From assembly GCA_015179125.1 (NCBI GenBank), contig WHVA01000404.1, positions 1 through 64,000 of the forward strand: DNA of 64,000 nucleotides, written 5' to 3'. A program made the translations under genes and the position numbers. Shown piece after piece: positions 40,760-51,631 of this stretch. This DNA comes from Gautieria morchelliformis. Lineage: Eukaryota > Basidiomycota > Agaricomycetes > Gomphales > Gomphaceae. The notes under the pieces were generated by a model. That model was not told the origin of the DNA. It made no database searches and worked only from the letters and a program-made list of their open reading frames with translations. Positions within the stretch are counted from its first letter, which is position 1. The number at the start of each line of letters is the position of its first letter.

Positions 40760-42540
40760 CCGGCCACCTGTCCTCCCCTCACATAACACTAAGTGCCTCC
40801 ATCCCAGGCTTCATATCTCCCACCGCCCTCTCCCTCTTCCACCCACGCACACAAACCTATAATGATGTTTCCGGGCATCTGCCAGTGGAGGGGACAGTGC
40901 GCTGTGTATCTGCCGGGTGTAGATAAGGCCAACAAGGGAGGATGTTCACATTGACAACAATGTACATTCTTCTAGGATATATTAGATATCTTTTAAAATA
41001 TCAACCCTAACCAAATTCATAGTCCATCATTTTGAACAACTTGTATATTGTGGACATTCTAAATTTTTTTGAATGATCTGATATTTTAAAAATATGGCTG
41101 TATGTGCTAAAGCATGGTGTGTATTCAGATGACAGAGCAATTTCAGATAGGATTTGGATGACTATATGTTAAACATATATAGCCAAATTTTTAGATGTAT
41201 GATGATAGAAGGTAGAGGCAAGTATGGACAATACCTGTACTGTATTATTATATATGGTTGATAGATCTGATTAGAAGGTATGTTTAAAATAATATGCATT
41301 TATAGTACAAAGATATATAACTATTGATGTTTAGACAATGGGGTATACACCCTTTCCTGGGGGAGCAGCAGACTGTGAGAAAGAACTTTAGGGCTAGGAT
41401 TAAGCATGTCTTACAGATGCTGGCAACTGCCTCAATTGTGGTATATTTTATGAAATATAGATTAGCTAAGCTATATATACATATATATGACAGTTATAAA
41501 CATCCTCCAAGATGAACGAGCACAACATATGGTATTTCCCTTTGAATATAAACAGCCCGTCCATCCTGCATGACATGTTCACTGCCCTCTCCACCATGTC
41601 GCCATCCATCCATCCATCCGCCAGCATGACACACAAGCACAGAACCTGGAGACACAACCCCACCCAGCCGATGATACGTCCCGTTGCCCAGTCCCTCGTG
41701 TCTCGCAACGTACCGACCGCCACTTGCTGGTCCCTAGACTCCACCCTCCCGCCCCTCACATCCCCCACCGCACTCCCACCCCACGGCCGGCCCTTCCCGC
41801 CCCCGCCCCCCAGCCACGAACTCATGAAGCTCTTCACAACTTGTCCCCCAGATGGCGGCTCCTTCCCCCACGACCCACATGCCAACCGCGATGCGGGGCT
41901 TCCCCACAGAGGACGTGCGCTGCCTGTGTGAGACGTGTGCCTGGGGCAAGGTCAGAATACTAGGGCGGAGACAGGGTCGGGCGCATGCTCAAAGGTGGGT
42001 GCGCCCGTGATAACACCGACGCCCCCAGACGGCGGAGTTCTTCAAGATGGCGCTGGCACGGGAGTTGAACGGCACAGCCGAGCGCGACTGTCATGGCGGT
42101 GGGGAGCGCGTGCCCACGATTGGCGCGGCAGGGCCCAGGGATGAGCCCCTGGGCTGGGGCAGGGGTGGGGATGGGCCTGGAGAGCGCAGCCAATGGCAAT
42201 GCATCCCTGCGTCCCTGACAACGCTGCACTGGGGGCCACGTGCCCCGTGGCAAACATGAGCGCGTGTCACCCCCACGCCACACTGCACCTGCACACACAT
42301 GCCTTCGCCCCCAACAGCAACGACGGCAGCAGCCGCACCCGCACCCGCAGCATCAGACACCCCCCGCACCTCCAACTCTGCACCCGCAAGCCCTCCCTTA
42401 CCCGCACATACCACCGCCACGGCACCCTTACCTTGCCCATACCTGGCCCCCTCCCAGACCCCCCAAAATCCCCCCTCACCACGCAGGCAAATACATGAAG
42501 CGTGTCTTCGTGAACGCGCCCTGCACGCTCCCCAGGAATG
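40760..42540. repeat. Host duplicon, copy I, third piece
   Basis: Host similarity resumes at CCGGCCACCTGTCCTCCCC (copy II 50380 onward) and includes the Pro/His-rich block at 41512-42540. A MITE (40937-41508) interrupts it. Similar blocks recur at 57240-58621 and 62230-63545. Confidence 0.75.
40937..41508. mobile_element. 572-bp AT-rich MITE-like element
   Basis: Ends are the inverted repeat GGAGGATGTT (40937-40946) and AACATCCTCC (41499-41508). It is flanked by the 3-bp direct repeat AAG (40934-40936, 41509-41511). It is absent from the three related host blocks. There is no coding sequence. A 3-bp target site points to a cut-and-paste DNA transposon; the short inverted repeat leaves the superfamily open. 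Confidence 0.5.
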
Positions 42541-42545
42541 CCCAT
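41512..42545 (+). CDS. Pro/His-rich ORF block, copy I (degraded)
   Basis: One of four copies of a sequence whose best conserved frames are MKLFTTCPPDGGSFPHDPH (41824-41890) and a Pro/His-rich C-terminal part, PPHLQLC/PPAPPTLHPQALPYP ... HHAGKYMKRVFVNAPCT (42330-42530). All copies begin just after a CCTTTGNATATAAACAGCC motif (here 41534-41551) that looks like a TATA-box promoter. The frames are broken by indels in this copy and the sequence jumps after NAPCTLPRN into the SINE-like block. I recognise no domain. It might be a repetitive low-complexity gene such as a regulatory protein, or just a conserved part of the duplicon. Confidence 0.3.
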
Positions 42546-43245
42546 GAAACTTTACTTTTCTCTAATGTCTGTTTGGTGTAGTGGTTATAAGGTTAGTGTG
42601 GCAGGTTCAATTATTGAGGTTTGTAGATTTTGTTTCAATCAACAAACTTTGTGTAAATAGTTCATTGCCTATATTTTTCTCTTTTCTTTCTGTAACTTGC
42701 TATTGCAGTTTTAATTTTTGGTATATAAAATTCACAACACACATATACTATTTTGGATGCATGAACGAGGCTTTAGTGTGCCAATCGGGACCTCCCTCGC
42801 TACACCTGGGCCATCCCCCAATTTAATCATTTATTTTGGTATTTTTCGTATTACTTGTGTATATGAAAGCTTGAGGCACGTTGGAGTCTGAAGCGTCAGA
42901 GTGGGGATATATGATCACCCTTGTCACTGTGTCCCATGATAAAAAAGATTCAATCTCGGCTATTTGCTTATGTAATGCAGTGAAAATCGCCAGACAGAAA
43001 ATCAAACTTGTGTTTCCTGGACAGTGAATCACATTTTATGAATTTTGAACTGAAAAAATGAAAAAAAAAAAAAAAAAAACATGTAAGAGAAATTTTTACA
43101 AGCTTGATTTCAACAAATATCACCATAGAATTGTCGAATAGTGTCTTATGAACAAACATATGGTCTTACTTTTTTGATATTTCAAGCGTCTACAATAGGG
43201 AATGTGTCCTGGTAAGATGGCTTAGATGGGCACTTAGAGGGTGTG
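42541..43245. repeat. SINE-like block with tRNA-derived head, copy 1
   Basis: Contains a pol III-type A box TGGTGTAGTGG (42574-42584) and B box GGTTCAATTAT (42604-42614), as in the 5' half of tRNA-derived SINEs; in this copy about 16 bp between the boxes are deleted. It is followed by a roughly 600-bp body ending around an A20 run (43059-43078) and TACAATAGGGAATGTGTCCTGG. Copies are at 52491-53193 and 63853-64000. Exact ends cannot be set because neighbouring sequence is duplicated too. Confidence 0.55.
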
Positions 43246-43540
43246 TGGTCTATACTGCTGCTATCTTAGCATCAATGGACGAGCGGTACATTCTTGTAGC
43301 AGAGTAATAACAAATTACAAGCCAAGGCAAATTTGAAGCATCACAACCTACATGACAGATTGTAAAGTGCTGCAATAGATTGGAGAACAGGATGGTTAAT
43401 GTAAGTTGCTGCATCTTGATTGATGTGAGGTTTGCATTGGAATTGCAGCTATGATGCATTAGCTTGCATGCTATCCTTAAGCTTCTGCTGTTCTCCCAGA
43501 GCCTACCAAGCTATTAATCAGTGCCTGATGGAGACTCAAA

Positions 43541-45291
43541 TCACTCACTGGACACAACAGGCTCCACCAGTTCTACATCTCCAGAATATCCAGTTGCCTC
43601 AGTGAACTCCTGTAACTCTATCCCAGCTGACCTAGCCTCTTCTGACAGCTGGTGCTCCTGATCAGCAACATCATTTTGCAAGGTCTCAGCACTAAAAGCC
43701 TGTGGGTTCCCAAATTCAGCCACTATGGCATTGTGAACACTTTGTCTGGCCACTTGGATGGTGGAGAATAAAAGAGTGGATGATGAGGGGTGATTAAGTT
43801 GAGAGTGTCTCTCTCTGAGAGCTAGGTGAAAGCGGCAGATGATAATTGCTGACAAGCTGTATGTGTACTGTTAGTACAATCACATGTCTTTCTCACTGAA
43901 TATATACCTGTTCTGAAGAGGACACAAGACACCACCAAGGCTTGGCTTTATACAACAAAGGAGCTGAAATTAGCTATTTTTATTATCAAGATCAATGTCT
44001 TGCATACCCTCAATACCTGAAAATTCAAAGAAGACAGAGTAAGCTCTCAAAGCCTAACAGGATTATAAGTAACAAGACCTTAGATGTGATAGCATTAGCT
44101 ACACTAATGGTAAGCACAAATCTGAATATGAATCAGACATATGAAATATAATAGGAATAATATTCCATACCCATATCTGACAAAGCCTTACCTGAGATAA
44201 GTTGTATGTCCATATATATATGCAATATGTTGTATGCTCACCTTGGTAAATCACTAGACTAATGAGAGATTTCTTATCCCAAATCTCACCTTTCCGCCAA
44301 AGCCTGAGGGTTTGAATTGCGCTCAGAATGGTTACTACCACAACTCCAGTGTCAAAAAGGATTACAGTAACACCACTGATGGTGTCCACTGTCAGAGGTA
44401 TTTAGAGACAAATCAGGCAAATACAAACACCTAGATCTTACCCCTGAAGAATTTGTTAGTATAAATCTAAGCAGAAAGTCCTAGCCAGTACTGACAAAGT
44501 CACTCTATTAACTTGTGAACTATTAATATTGCAGTTGTCCCAAACAGAGAGGTACTATATCCATGAAATGAATTTATGCTGTTTATACAAAGTCTACACA
44601 GGGACATACCACTTGAGTGATAATAGTACCAAGCATAAGCAGCCCAAGAACACACAAAACTCTTTGATTCTGAAGGGAAATAGCATAGGTGCGAGCTAGC
44701 AGTAGGCCTAGACAAGTAAATTGTGTTCATCTTTCTACTTGAGAAATATATGGGTATGATCCCTCACCCTCTATTCCAATGAGAGAAAGAACAGTGCAAG
44801 TCTTCAAAAGGTCCAAGATAGCATTACATTTCCTGCAAATATATTACTCCCTAGGTTGCTTTGGCATGAGGAATGGAAGTCATACTAGGTGCTCATTCAA
44901 ATCAGTAGGGTTGTTACACATGAGAACCATAGATGTAATGCACCTCAGCGGAAATGTTAGAAAAGTTAAGATATATGTCAACAAGAAGCGCAGCCAAGGG
45001 CATGTAACGAGCAAGTAAATAGAGAATGGTGCCGAGCCTGACGGTCTTGCACCAAATGTAGCTGATCTCGGATGGCAGTGTGAGAAGCGTGTCGAAGAAG
45101 AGTAGTGCTGTGTAACAAGGTATGGAACTCGTGGAATTAGACGTGACATGTACACATACCAAGCGCTGCGAAGAAGGCAGAGTTGATCGTAAAGCTAGTT
45201 CAGGTAAGTTGTTTTGCATCGCACTCAATGTAGTAAGTACGGACCTGTCTGATAGTACCTGGATAACAGCCGAGGCGTCCGCCTGAGACAT
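43541..45291 (-). CDS. DUF6533-type multi-pass membrane protein gene, copy I (multi-exon)
   Basis: A member of a large Agaricomycete family of predicted seven-helix membrane proteins of unknown function. Exon 1 (ATG 45291 to about 44914) has MSQADASAVIQVLSD and the DUF6533 core TALLFFDTLLTLPSEISYIW, with CKTVRLGTILYLLARYMPL. The next exon (about 44715-44610) reads LLARTYAISLQNQRVLCVLG and ends at a GTATGT donor. The next (about 44385-44242) reads FDTGVVVVTILSAIQTLRLW and ends at a GTGAGC donor. The last (43856-43541, after a CAG acceptor) gives IIICRFHLALRERH and a charged tail ending PVVSSE. Short introns fit a basidiomycete. Exon borders other than those named are uncertain. Copies lie at 59655-61356 and, inverted and truncated, at 54929-55790. 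Confidence 0.62.
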
Positions 45292-45439
45292 GATATAAGA
45301 AAGAAGAACTGGGATGCAGACGAAGGACTAAGTTTTCCGTAGCGATGTGGGTTGGAGTAGCAGATCGCGAAGGTGTATATATAAGATTCTGGCCATGGGT
45401 GCTGCCAGGTCAACAGATATTCGCAGCATCCTATATCAG

Positions 45440-46260
45440 TGCCAAAGCATGGCACACAATTTCCAAGGGCGTAGTCTGATGAACGAACATTCTATGTAAA
45501 AGAATTAACGTTACCAAGACAACGTCGAGGCATGATGGTATCAGATGGGCACGGGCGAGTAATTGACGCTCGGGCTCTTGCCAGGAATTGGTCATTACAC
45601 CCGATTTGCCTGGGCGGAATGGAACCCAAGGTCCATGTAGGCACACTGGGTACTCATTGACGAGTCACAGTGCACTGTCAGCGCGACACCACATGAAAAC
45701 CAACTGTGACACAGCTCACTGATTTGTATCAGGATGTCGTAACTGCGGCGTGTTACTTATCAAGGTGAGAACCCGAGGAAACGAGATTATATGAGAGATC
45801 TAGGCTCTCCAGCTCAATGCCCAGAGTTGGCACGTGGCTGTAATTCTATAGCCTGCTGGATAATCTCAACAGAAATATCAGCTCGTGTCAATGTTGCTGG
45901 ATACGGGTACACGAGACATTTCTCATTTGGCTGCATGTCCTGTACGACGTGAAAAGAGGTCGTATGAAACTTAAACATGGAACACAACGACATGGCAACC
46001 GCGATATTGTGCATTCGATGTGTCGGATGTGACAGTGATGTAGAGCTGCGACCGGTGGCCGAGGAAAGCCCAGGAAGCTACTGAGGGGATCTGCGACGTG
46101 GTTGCAGTTTTGTTTCGTATGATATCATCAGAATGGCAACAGTGCGACCTAGCGAGAATAAATGGTATTGGACGCATGGCATATTTTTGCAGCCGTGCGT
46201 GACATTGCATTCCCTAAGTTTGTTGAAACATGGAAGCACACAAGTGACGCACGTAGAATG
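45440..46260. repeat. Upstream part of DUF6533 duplicon, copy I
   Basis: Matches 61440-62225 but with many indels; short frames are not conserved between the copies, so no gene is called. It probably contains the promoter of the minus-strand DUF6533 gene next to 45300-45440. Confidence 0.6.
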
Positions 46261-46835
46261 TTGGCCATGACCCCTGATTTCCTGTCGCGGGGCATGCACG
46301 ATGCCGACGAGGAGGGCCATCATGATTCCCGGTCGCCTTACAGTACAAGTCACAGATGTACATGAACGGGGCATAGCTTGTTGTTTTCTTTGGCTAGTGG
46401 TAACAAAGCGATTCGACCAAGCACAGGTGGAGTGGAAGGCGGAAGTTTGTTGTATCAGCGCAGCCAAACCTCATTTTGCGTTCTACGTCTTGCTCTCGAA
46501 TCCATCACCGCGCATTCACCTCGTCAGCTATTCAATATCGTGACGGCACCCACCCCCATATCGTATTATGCCCGGAGTTCCGTAGTCAACACGAAAAACC
46601 ACTAGACTTCCAAGACAGCCTTCGAGACTGTGGGCGGGGCGTGAGTCGTGTTGAGTGGCGGTTGCAGCGCACTACGACTTGAATTGCACAAAAACTGGTG
46701 AGTAGAAGCCCTTGTCCCGCTAGACAAGGGAAAGTCACGCTTGATTAGAAGCCGGCTGGAAGCCGGTCCTGACCTGGTATTGGTTCGGCTTTTGGATACA
46801 GCTCGGCACAGCGTATTATGTAATGCAGAGCTCGG
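46261..46835. other. Unique spacer, no supported gene
   Basis: Neither strand gives a frame longer than about 130 codons with recognisable features. It is not repeated elsewhere in the window as far as I can see. Confidence 0.5.
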
Positions 46836-47054
46836 CTAAAAGCTAAAACCGAACCTCGGCAACAGCGGTGAAAGGAGTACAAGGCCCTGCACATTTAGCA
46901 CGTGCCTTTTCAGAGACGTAAAGCCTTGAAAACAGATGGGACAGGGTTCCTTTTCCTCAATCTTCTTTGCCCTTCTTCTGACGGTCGGAGGATGGTCAGA
47001 GTCATCTGGCTCGCAAAAGGGAACGACCGCTGTGGTGCTATTCGTGCCACTCAA
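46836..47054 (-). CDS. Short ORF with possible zinc-finger motif
   Basis: 72 codons from ATG 47054: MSGTNSTTAVVPFCEPDDSD, then a basic KKIEEKEPCPICFQGFTSLKRHV. The CPIC...FTSLKRH spacing resembles the first half of a C2H2 finger (CX2C, hydrophobic, H), but the second His is not in the right place. It may be the N-terminal exon of a C2H2 factor. Low confidence. Confidence 0.3.
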   Translation of the reverse strand: MSGTNSTTAVVPFCEPDDSDHPPTVRRRAKKIEEKEPCPICFQGFTSLKRHVLNVQGLVLLSPLLPRFGFSF

Positions 47055-47288
47055 CGTCAGAACCTGATCACAACTTTATAGGTGATCCTACGTACTAGAG
47101 GGATGCACAGGCGCTCCTGGCATCTAGCCGCGAAGACGAGGCGACGGCTGAGACCCCAGCTCCTAGGGACATCTGTAGATCAAGGAAGCTAGGAACGATC
47201 AGGATGCCGGTGGTTAGAGTTTGTGAGAGCATCTCACTCTTGGGGGGATATCGCGGGACGCCCTCCTACCCTCAGAGTGGGGAGGGGT

Positions 47289-47748
47289 GCATGCCACTGC
47301 GGAACGTTAAAAGAGGAACACGGTTGAGTGCCGTATGGGCTGGTATCCCTGAACAAGAACGGGTCAACGAGAGGACACACTGGCATCTCATTAACAGTAA
47401 TGGGACGACCATCTGGGAGGCTGCAAGACCCTGAGGGACGGTTGCATGCACTGCGGAACATTGAAGGAGGAACACGGTTGAGTGCCGCATGACCTGGTAC
47501 GCCTGACCAAGACCGGGTCAACGAGAGGACACACTGGTACCTCATTAACGGTAATACGCACGGGACGGCCATCTGGGAGGCTGCAGGACCGTGAGTGGGT
47601 GCATGCCACTGCGGAACGTTGAAGGAAGAATGCGGTGGAGTGACGTATGATATGGTATGCCTGACCAAGAACGGATCAACGAGAGGACACACCGGCACCT
47701 CATTATCAGTAATACGCACGGGACGGCCATCTGGGAGGCTGCAGGACC
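47289..47748. repeat. Three-unit tandem repeat of about 155 bp
   Basis: Units share GCATGCCACTGCGGAACGTT, GGTCAACGAGAGGACACAC and GACGGCCATCTGGGAGGCTGC. Starts are near 47289, 47444 and 47601. Long frames on the minus strand are repeat-derived. The flanking 47055-47288 and 47749-47945 hold no gene. Confidence 0.85.
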
Positions 47749-47945
47749 GTCATCGAGTGACATGTCGAATTCTACTAATAGTGGTGAATGATACCTAAGT
47801 ATATTCATCGCTCCATTCGAAATGATTGTCACAGGTACCATCTGCAGAAGATGTAACCGATTCACTTCCCTGGGATATCACGATAACTTCTGCTAGTACT
47901 GTATTCTAGTAGTACAGCGGCTGGCGTCAGTGCCGCCTGCCTAGT

Positions 47946-49457
47946 TTCCTGGATTAAAAAGTCATATATACGCAACGATTATCGAGTAATCACTCAACTT
48001 CCGTAAGACGTCCATTAATGTTCTAGCTGAGCTACACACAAGCAACAGCGGTCATCCTATTATAAGGGTCTGTCCCGTTCAAAAAGCCAAGAGTATCGTT
48101 CCGCGGAACAATGTGTATCCACCCGAAGTACGCCTTTAACAACTTGGTCAAACTCCCAACATGAGTACTTCCCAAGTCGTCATGCCACATTTCAGGCGAC
48201 GTTGGGGCTAATGACGTGGTTGCAACCTGTCGTCTATCCGCCTCGTGCCCCCGTAATCTTCCTGGGAGACCAAATCATGTCTCGATACCGTACTTCGTCT
48301 CGCGACGCCTCCTTCATATTCTCCAAGGCCTGTGAAAAAGACCTCCGACACGAAACTTGATGCCCATTGATGCCCAGCATTCTCCCAAGTCTGCAGAACA
48401 ATTCAACACGACGCCTACTCACGAGGGACAAGACTCACAGTGAATTACAGTGCAATTTTTCCAAGGATGATCATTAGCGCAACGATGATCAAACCCAGCA
48501 CCATCAACGAACTGCCACTCATGACAACAAGCTCACCTTTGCTGAACGATTCTATATCCTCCGAGCCACGTGTTTTTTTACCACCTACAGCTCCTATTTC
48601 ATATTCCTCTTCGTTTCCAACGACAATATGCTTTGACTGAAAGGAGAGTCGTGATGGGGCGAGAGATGCCTTGGCTTGCCCGCTGCTCTGAGGAAAATAA
48701 TTGAGGGGACCGGGTGTACTCGCTGACGCTGGAGTTTGAGGCTGGAACTGGTTATGGCCATGGGGATAGTCTACTCCGTCTAACCCGAGGCTGTTGTAGC
48801 TGAAGGCAAGTAACGACGACTCAGATGGACTGGACGGAGGTGAAGCCATGGATTGAACTTTCACGCTCCGACTCTACCTCTACGCTGCTTCCACAATATT
48901 TTCTTACATACCCAGTGTCGGTGCTCCGAAAGGCTTTCACGGCGCTCCTTGCGTCACCCGGGAATTGTGTGCCCCATTTGAGTTTAGGAACCCATCATCG
49001 CCGAAAGAAGTTTATCTCGATCCACTGTCCAGGAATTGCCCACCGGCGCTTGCATCCTCGAAGCTTCTCCGTTCTATAATTATCACGGTATGGGACTACT
49101 ACTTAGCATGTATTCATCGAATTGAAAGACGAGGTTAGTGCAGTAAATTAGATAGCAGTTGAAAGCGGGTGTCATATTTCCACACTACTGTTGCCCAACC
49201 CCTTCCCCTCCCCTCCCTCCCCGATGCGTTGACCCGCACCTACATTCTCTCCGATTTCGTCTGCTGTACACCGTCCCTCCTTCTCGTCCCCCCTGCTGTC
49301 ATTTCCCCTGCTCCTTACCCCTCCGCCCCCGCCCCCGCCCCCGCCCCCCAACACCGTACAGCACAGCCCCCCACTTCCACACCCACGCATCACTGCCGCG
49401 CCTCCATGCCCCCGCTTTTACTCGCCCTTCCCACCCAGGAGCCACCCGCCCATCTAC
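47946..49457. repeat. Host duplicon, copy II, first part
   Basis: Repeats 1-1420 and then, without interruption, the sequence found after the insertion stack at 19020. It thus shows the empty site for the hairpin element. The pyrimidine tract GCCCCC is expanded to about five units at 49323-49353. Confidence 0.85.
48445..48864 (-). CDS. Small predicted tail-anchored membrane protein, copy II
   Basis: The same 139-codon ORF as 514-933, with the same ATG, stop and hydrophobic C-terminal segment (MSGSSLMVLGLIIVALMIIL). Changes lie mainly in the Pro/Ser-rich region (for example STSTAGPITYFPQ to SASTPGPLNYFPQ). Both copies being open with no indel supports coding, though a recent duplication could also explain this. 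Confidence 0.5.
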   Translation of the reverse strand: MKVQSMASPPSSPSESSLLAFSYNSLGLDGVDYPHGHNQFQPQTPASASTPGPLNYFPQSSGQAKASLAPSRLSFQSKHIVVGNEEEYEIGAVGGKKTRGSEDIESFSKGELVVMSGSSLMVLGLIIVALMIILGKIAL

Positions 49458-49795
49458 TGTAGGAGGTAAACGCGTAAGCCAGGGGCAAACCGCGTCACCC
49501 CGTGTCACCCCATTGTGACACAATATGCGCAGTCTCATTGTTCCAGTTGTTTATTGTCCTACGTGCTCATTGTAGTTTACATTCCATTGTTCTTCTACAC
49601 TATAAAGTAGGTAGCTAGAACCCCCAACTTTCCTCAGTACTTTGCACTCGAGCAAATACTGAGGTAAGACATTCGAAATGTCTCTTTTATTCATCTTACT
49701 TAATACGCTTGTACAGATTCGCATAGGTAAACTTATATTAGTACTTTGCACTCGAGAAAATACTGAGATTCGCATAGCATATAATAATTCTTACA
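49458..49795. mobile_element. 338-bp solo LTR
   Basis: Begins TGTAGGAGGTAAACG and ends AATTCTTACA, flanked by a perfect 5-bp target duplication TCTAC (49453-49457, 49796-49800). Copy I (19130-19145) has the empty site. ACTTTGCACTCGAG and AATACTGAG occur twice, about 110 bp apart. It has no coding sequence. Confidence 0.85.
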
Positions 49796-49797
49796 TC

Positions 49798-49968
49798 TAC
49801 AACAGCCCCTCCACCGTCCTCCTCCGGCGACACTACGCACCTGCGGAACACGACGGCCTCACCATGACGCGCATCATGCAGCGTTGTCTGCAGCTGAATG
49901 CGCGGGAGCGGGCGACGGTGATCCAGTCCAGAAGGATAACTTGCTTCCCCCCCCCCCCCCCGTCCTAG
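49798..49968 (+). CDS. Short conserved ORF of unknown function (possible exon), copy II
   Basis: The frame corresponds to 19138-19303: TVLLRRHYAPAEHDGLTMTR, then QRCLQLNARERATVIQSRR. The conserved frame ends in a C13 tract (49948-49960). No domain is recognised. Confidence 0.3.
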   Translation, partial: YNSPSTVLLRRHYAPAEHDGLTMTRIMQRCLQLNARERATVIQSRRITCFPPPPPS

Positions 49969-49969
49969 T

Positions 49970-50500
49970 TACTGTGACGAGAACGACATGGCCGCTGAAG
50001 TCTGTATTTTTCCAGTACTGCACGAGACTCGAGATGCGATTGCATCTACGTACAGATAAAGATCTCAGTACAGTTCTCCTTATGTAACACATATGTTTTA
50101 TACAAGTTGGGAAAAGTTGTAGCTGTCGGCGTGAATGATGTCATCTCCTTTGGAACAACGGTAACAAGCTAGTTGGATCCAGAGTCAAATATGAACGATC
50201 CGATACTCGTTCCTATCGAGTTTCGTACACACTTATGTAGCGACCGGATGTCGGCCACCTACCAAACTAAGACAAACAGCACACCACGCCTGACTCGGCA
50301 GTTACAACGAGCAGCATGACACACAAACGGACACAGACAACAAGCCCGGACATCGTCGTCTTTGCATCATACATGTTGTCCCGGCCGCCCGTCCTCCCCT
50401 CGCGTAACACTAACTGCCTCCCCTCCCAGGCTTCATATCTCCCACCGCCCTCTCCCTCTTCCGCCCACGCACACGATAGCGCAATTTACGGTATTTCCCT
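49970..50500. repeat. Host duplicon, copy II, middle; no supported gene
   Basis: Continues the similarity to 19310-19659 and 40760-40860, including the empty CCCGGC site of the Copia insertion near 50378-50384. No frame is conserved. Confidence 0.7.
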
Positions 50501-51631
50501 TTGGATATAAACAGCCCGTCCAGCCTGAATGCCGCGTTCCCTGCCCTCTCCACCATGTCGCCATCCATCGCCAGCATGACCCACACACACACACAAGCAC
50601 AGACCCTGGAGACACAACCCCACCCAGCCGATGAGACGTCCCGTTGCCCAGTCCCTCGTGTCTCGCATCGTACCGAACGCCACTCGCTGGTCCCTAGACT
50701 CCACCCTACCGCCCCTCACATCCCGCACCGCCCTCCCACCCCACGGCCGGCCCTTCCCGCCCCCGCCCACCGGCCACGAGCCCATGAAGCTCTTCACAAC
50801 TTGTCCCCCGGACGGCGGCTCCTTCCCCCACGACCCACACCCCGACCGCGACGCGGGGGGCTTCCCCGCAGAGGACACGCGCTGCCCGTGCGAGACGTGT
50901 GCCCGGGGCGAGCTCAGAATACTAGGGCGGGGGCGGAGACAGGGTTGGGCGCATGCCCAAAGCGGGTGCGCCCGCGATGACACCGACGCCCCCAGACGGC
51001 GGGAATTCTTCAAGACGGCGCCGGCCCGGGAGTTCAATGGCGCAGCCGAGCGCGACTGTCATGTCGGCAGCGTGCCCGCGATTGGCACGGCACGGCCCGG
51101 GGACGAGCCCCTGGGCTGAGGGGTGGGGTTGGGGCTGGAGAGCGCGGCCGACGGCGATGCGTCCCTGGAAACGCTGCGCCTCTCACCTGGGGGCCGCGTG
51201 CCCTGTGGCGAATATGGGTGCGCGTCGCCCCCCCCCCCGCCACACCGAACCCGCACACACATGCCTTCGCCCCCAACAGTAACGACCGCACCACCCGCAC
51301 CTGCACATGCAGCATCACACAGCCCCCGCACCTCCAACTCTGCACCCGCAAGCCCTCCCTTACCCGCGCATGCCCGCCACGGCACCCTTACCTTGCCCAT
51401 ACCTGCCCCCCCAAAATCCCCCGCCACCACGCGGGCAAATACATGAAGCGTGTCTTCGTGAACGCGCCCTGCACGGTCCCTGGGAACGGGAACGGACCCG
51501 CGCCCAACGCGTACCCCCCATCGCACTCGCACATGCTCCCCCCGCCCCTGCCCACGCCCACGCTCACGCAGCACGCCTACCCGGCCGCGGTGTCCCCGCC
51601 TCCCCACTGCCACGAATATCAGCATCCATGA
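50497..51631 (+). CDS. Pro/His-rich ORF block, copy II
   Basis: Same layout as the other three copies. A TATA-like CCTTTGGATATAAACAGCC is at 50497-50515. The MKLFTTCPPDGGSFPHDPHP and DTRCPCETCARGELRIL segments lie at 50787-50925, REFNGAAERDCHVGS at about 51030, and a long Pro/His-rich end at 51330-51631 (KYMKRVFVNAPCTVPGNGNG, ending SPPPHCHEYQHP before TGA). The C-terminal frame is open, but the middle needs frame changes, so introns or decay must be assumed. No known domain. Confidence 0.35.

Noticed and set aside
42571..42645. A functional tRNA gene
   Set aside because: A and B boxes are present, but acceptor and anticodon arms do not fold convincingly and copy 1 lacks part of the middle.
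43050..43080. A20 run as a SINE poly(A) tail
   Set aside because: The sequence beyond it is shared with copy 2 up to the MITE, so it is not the element end.
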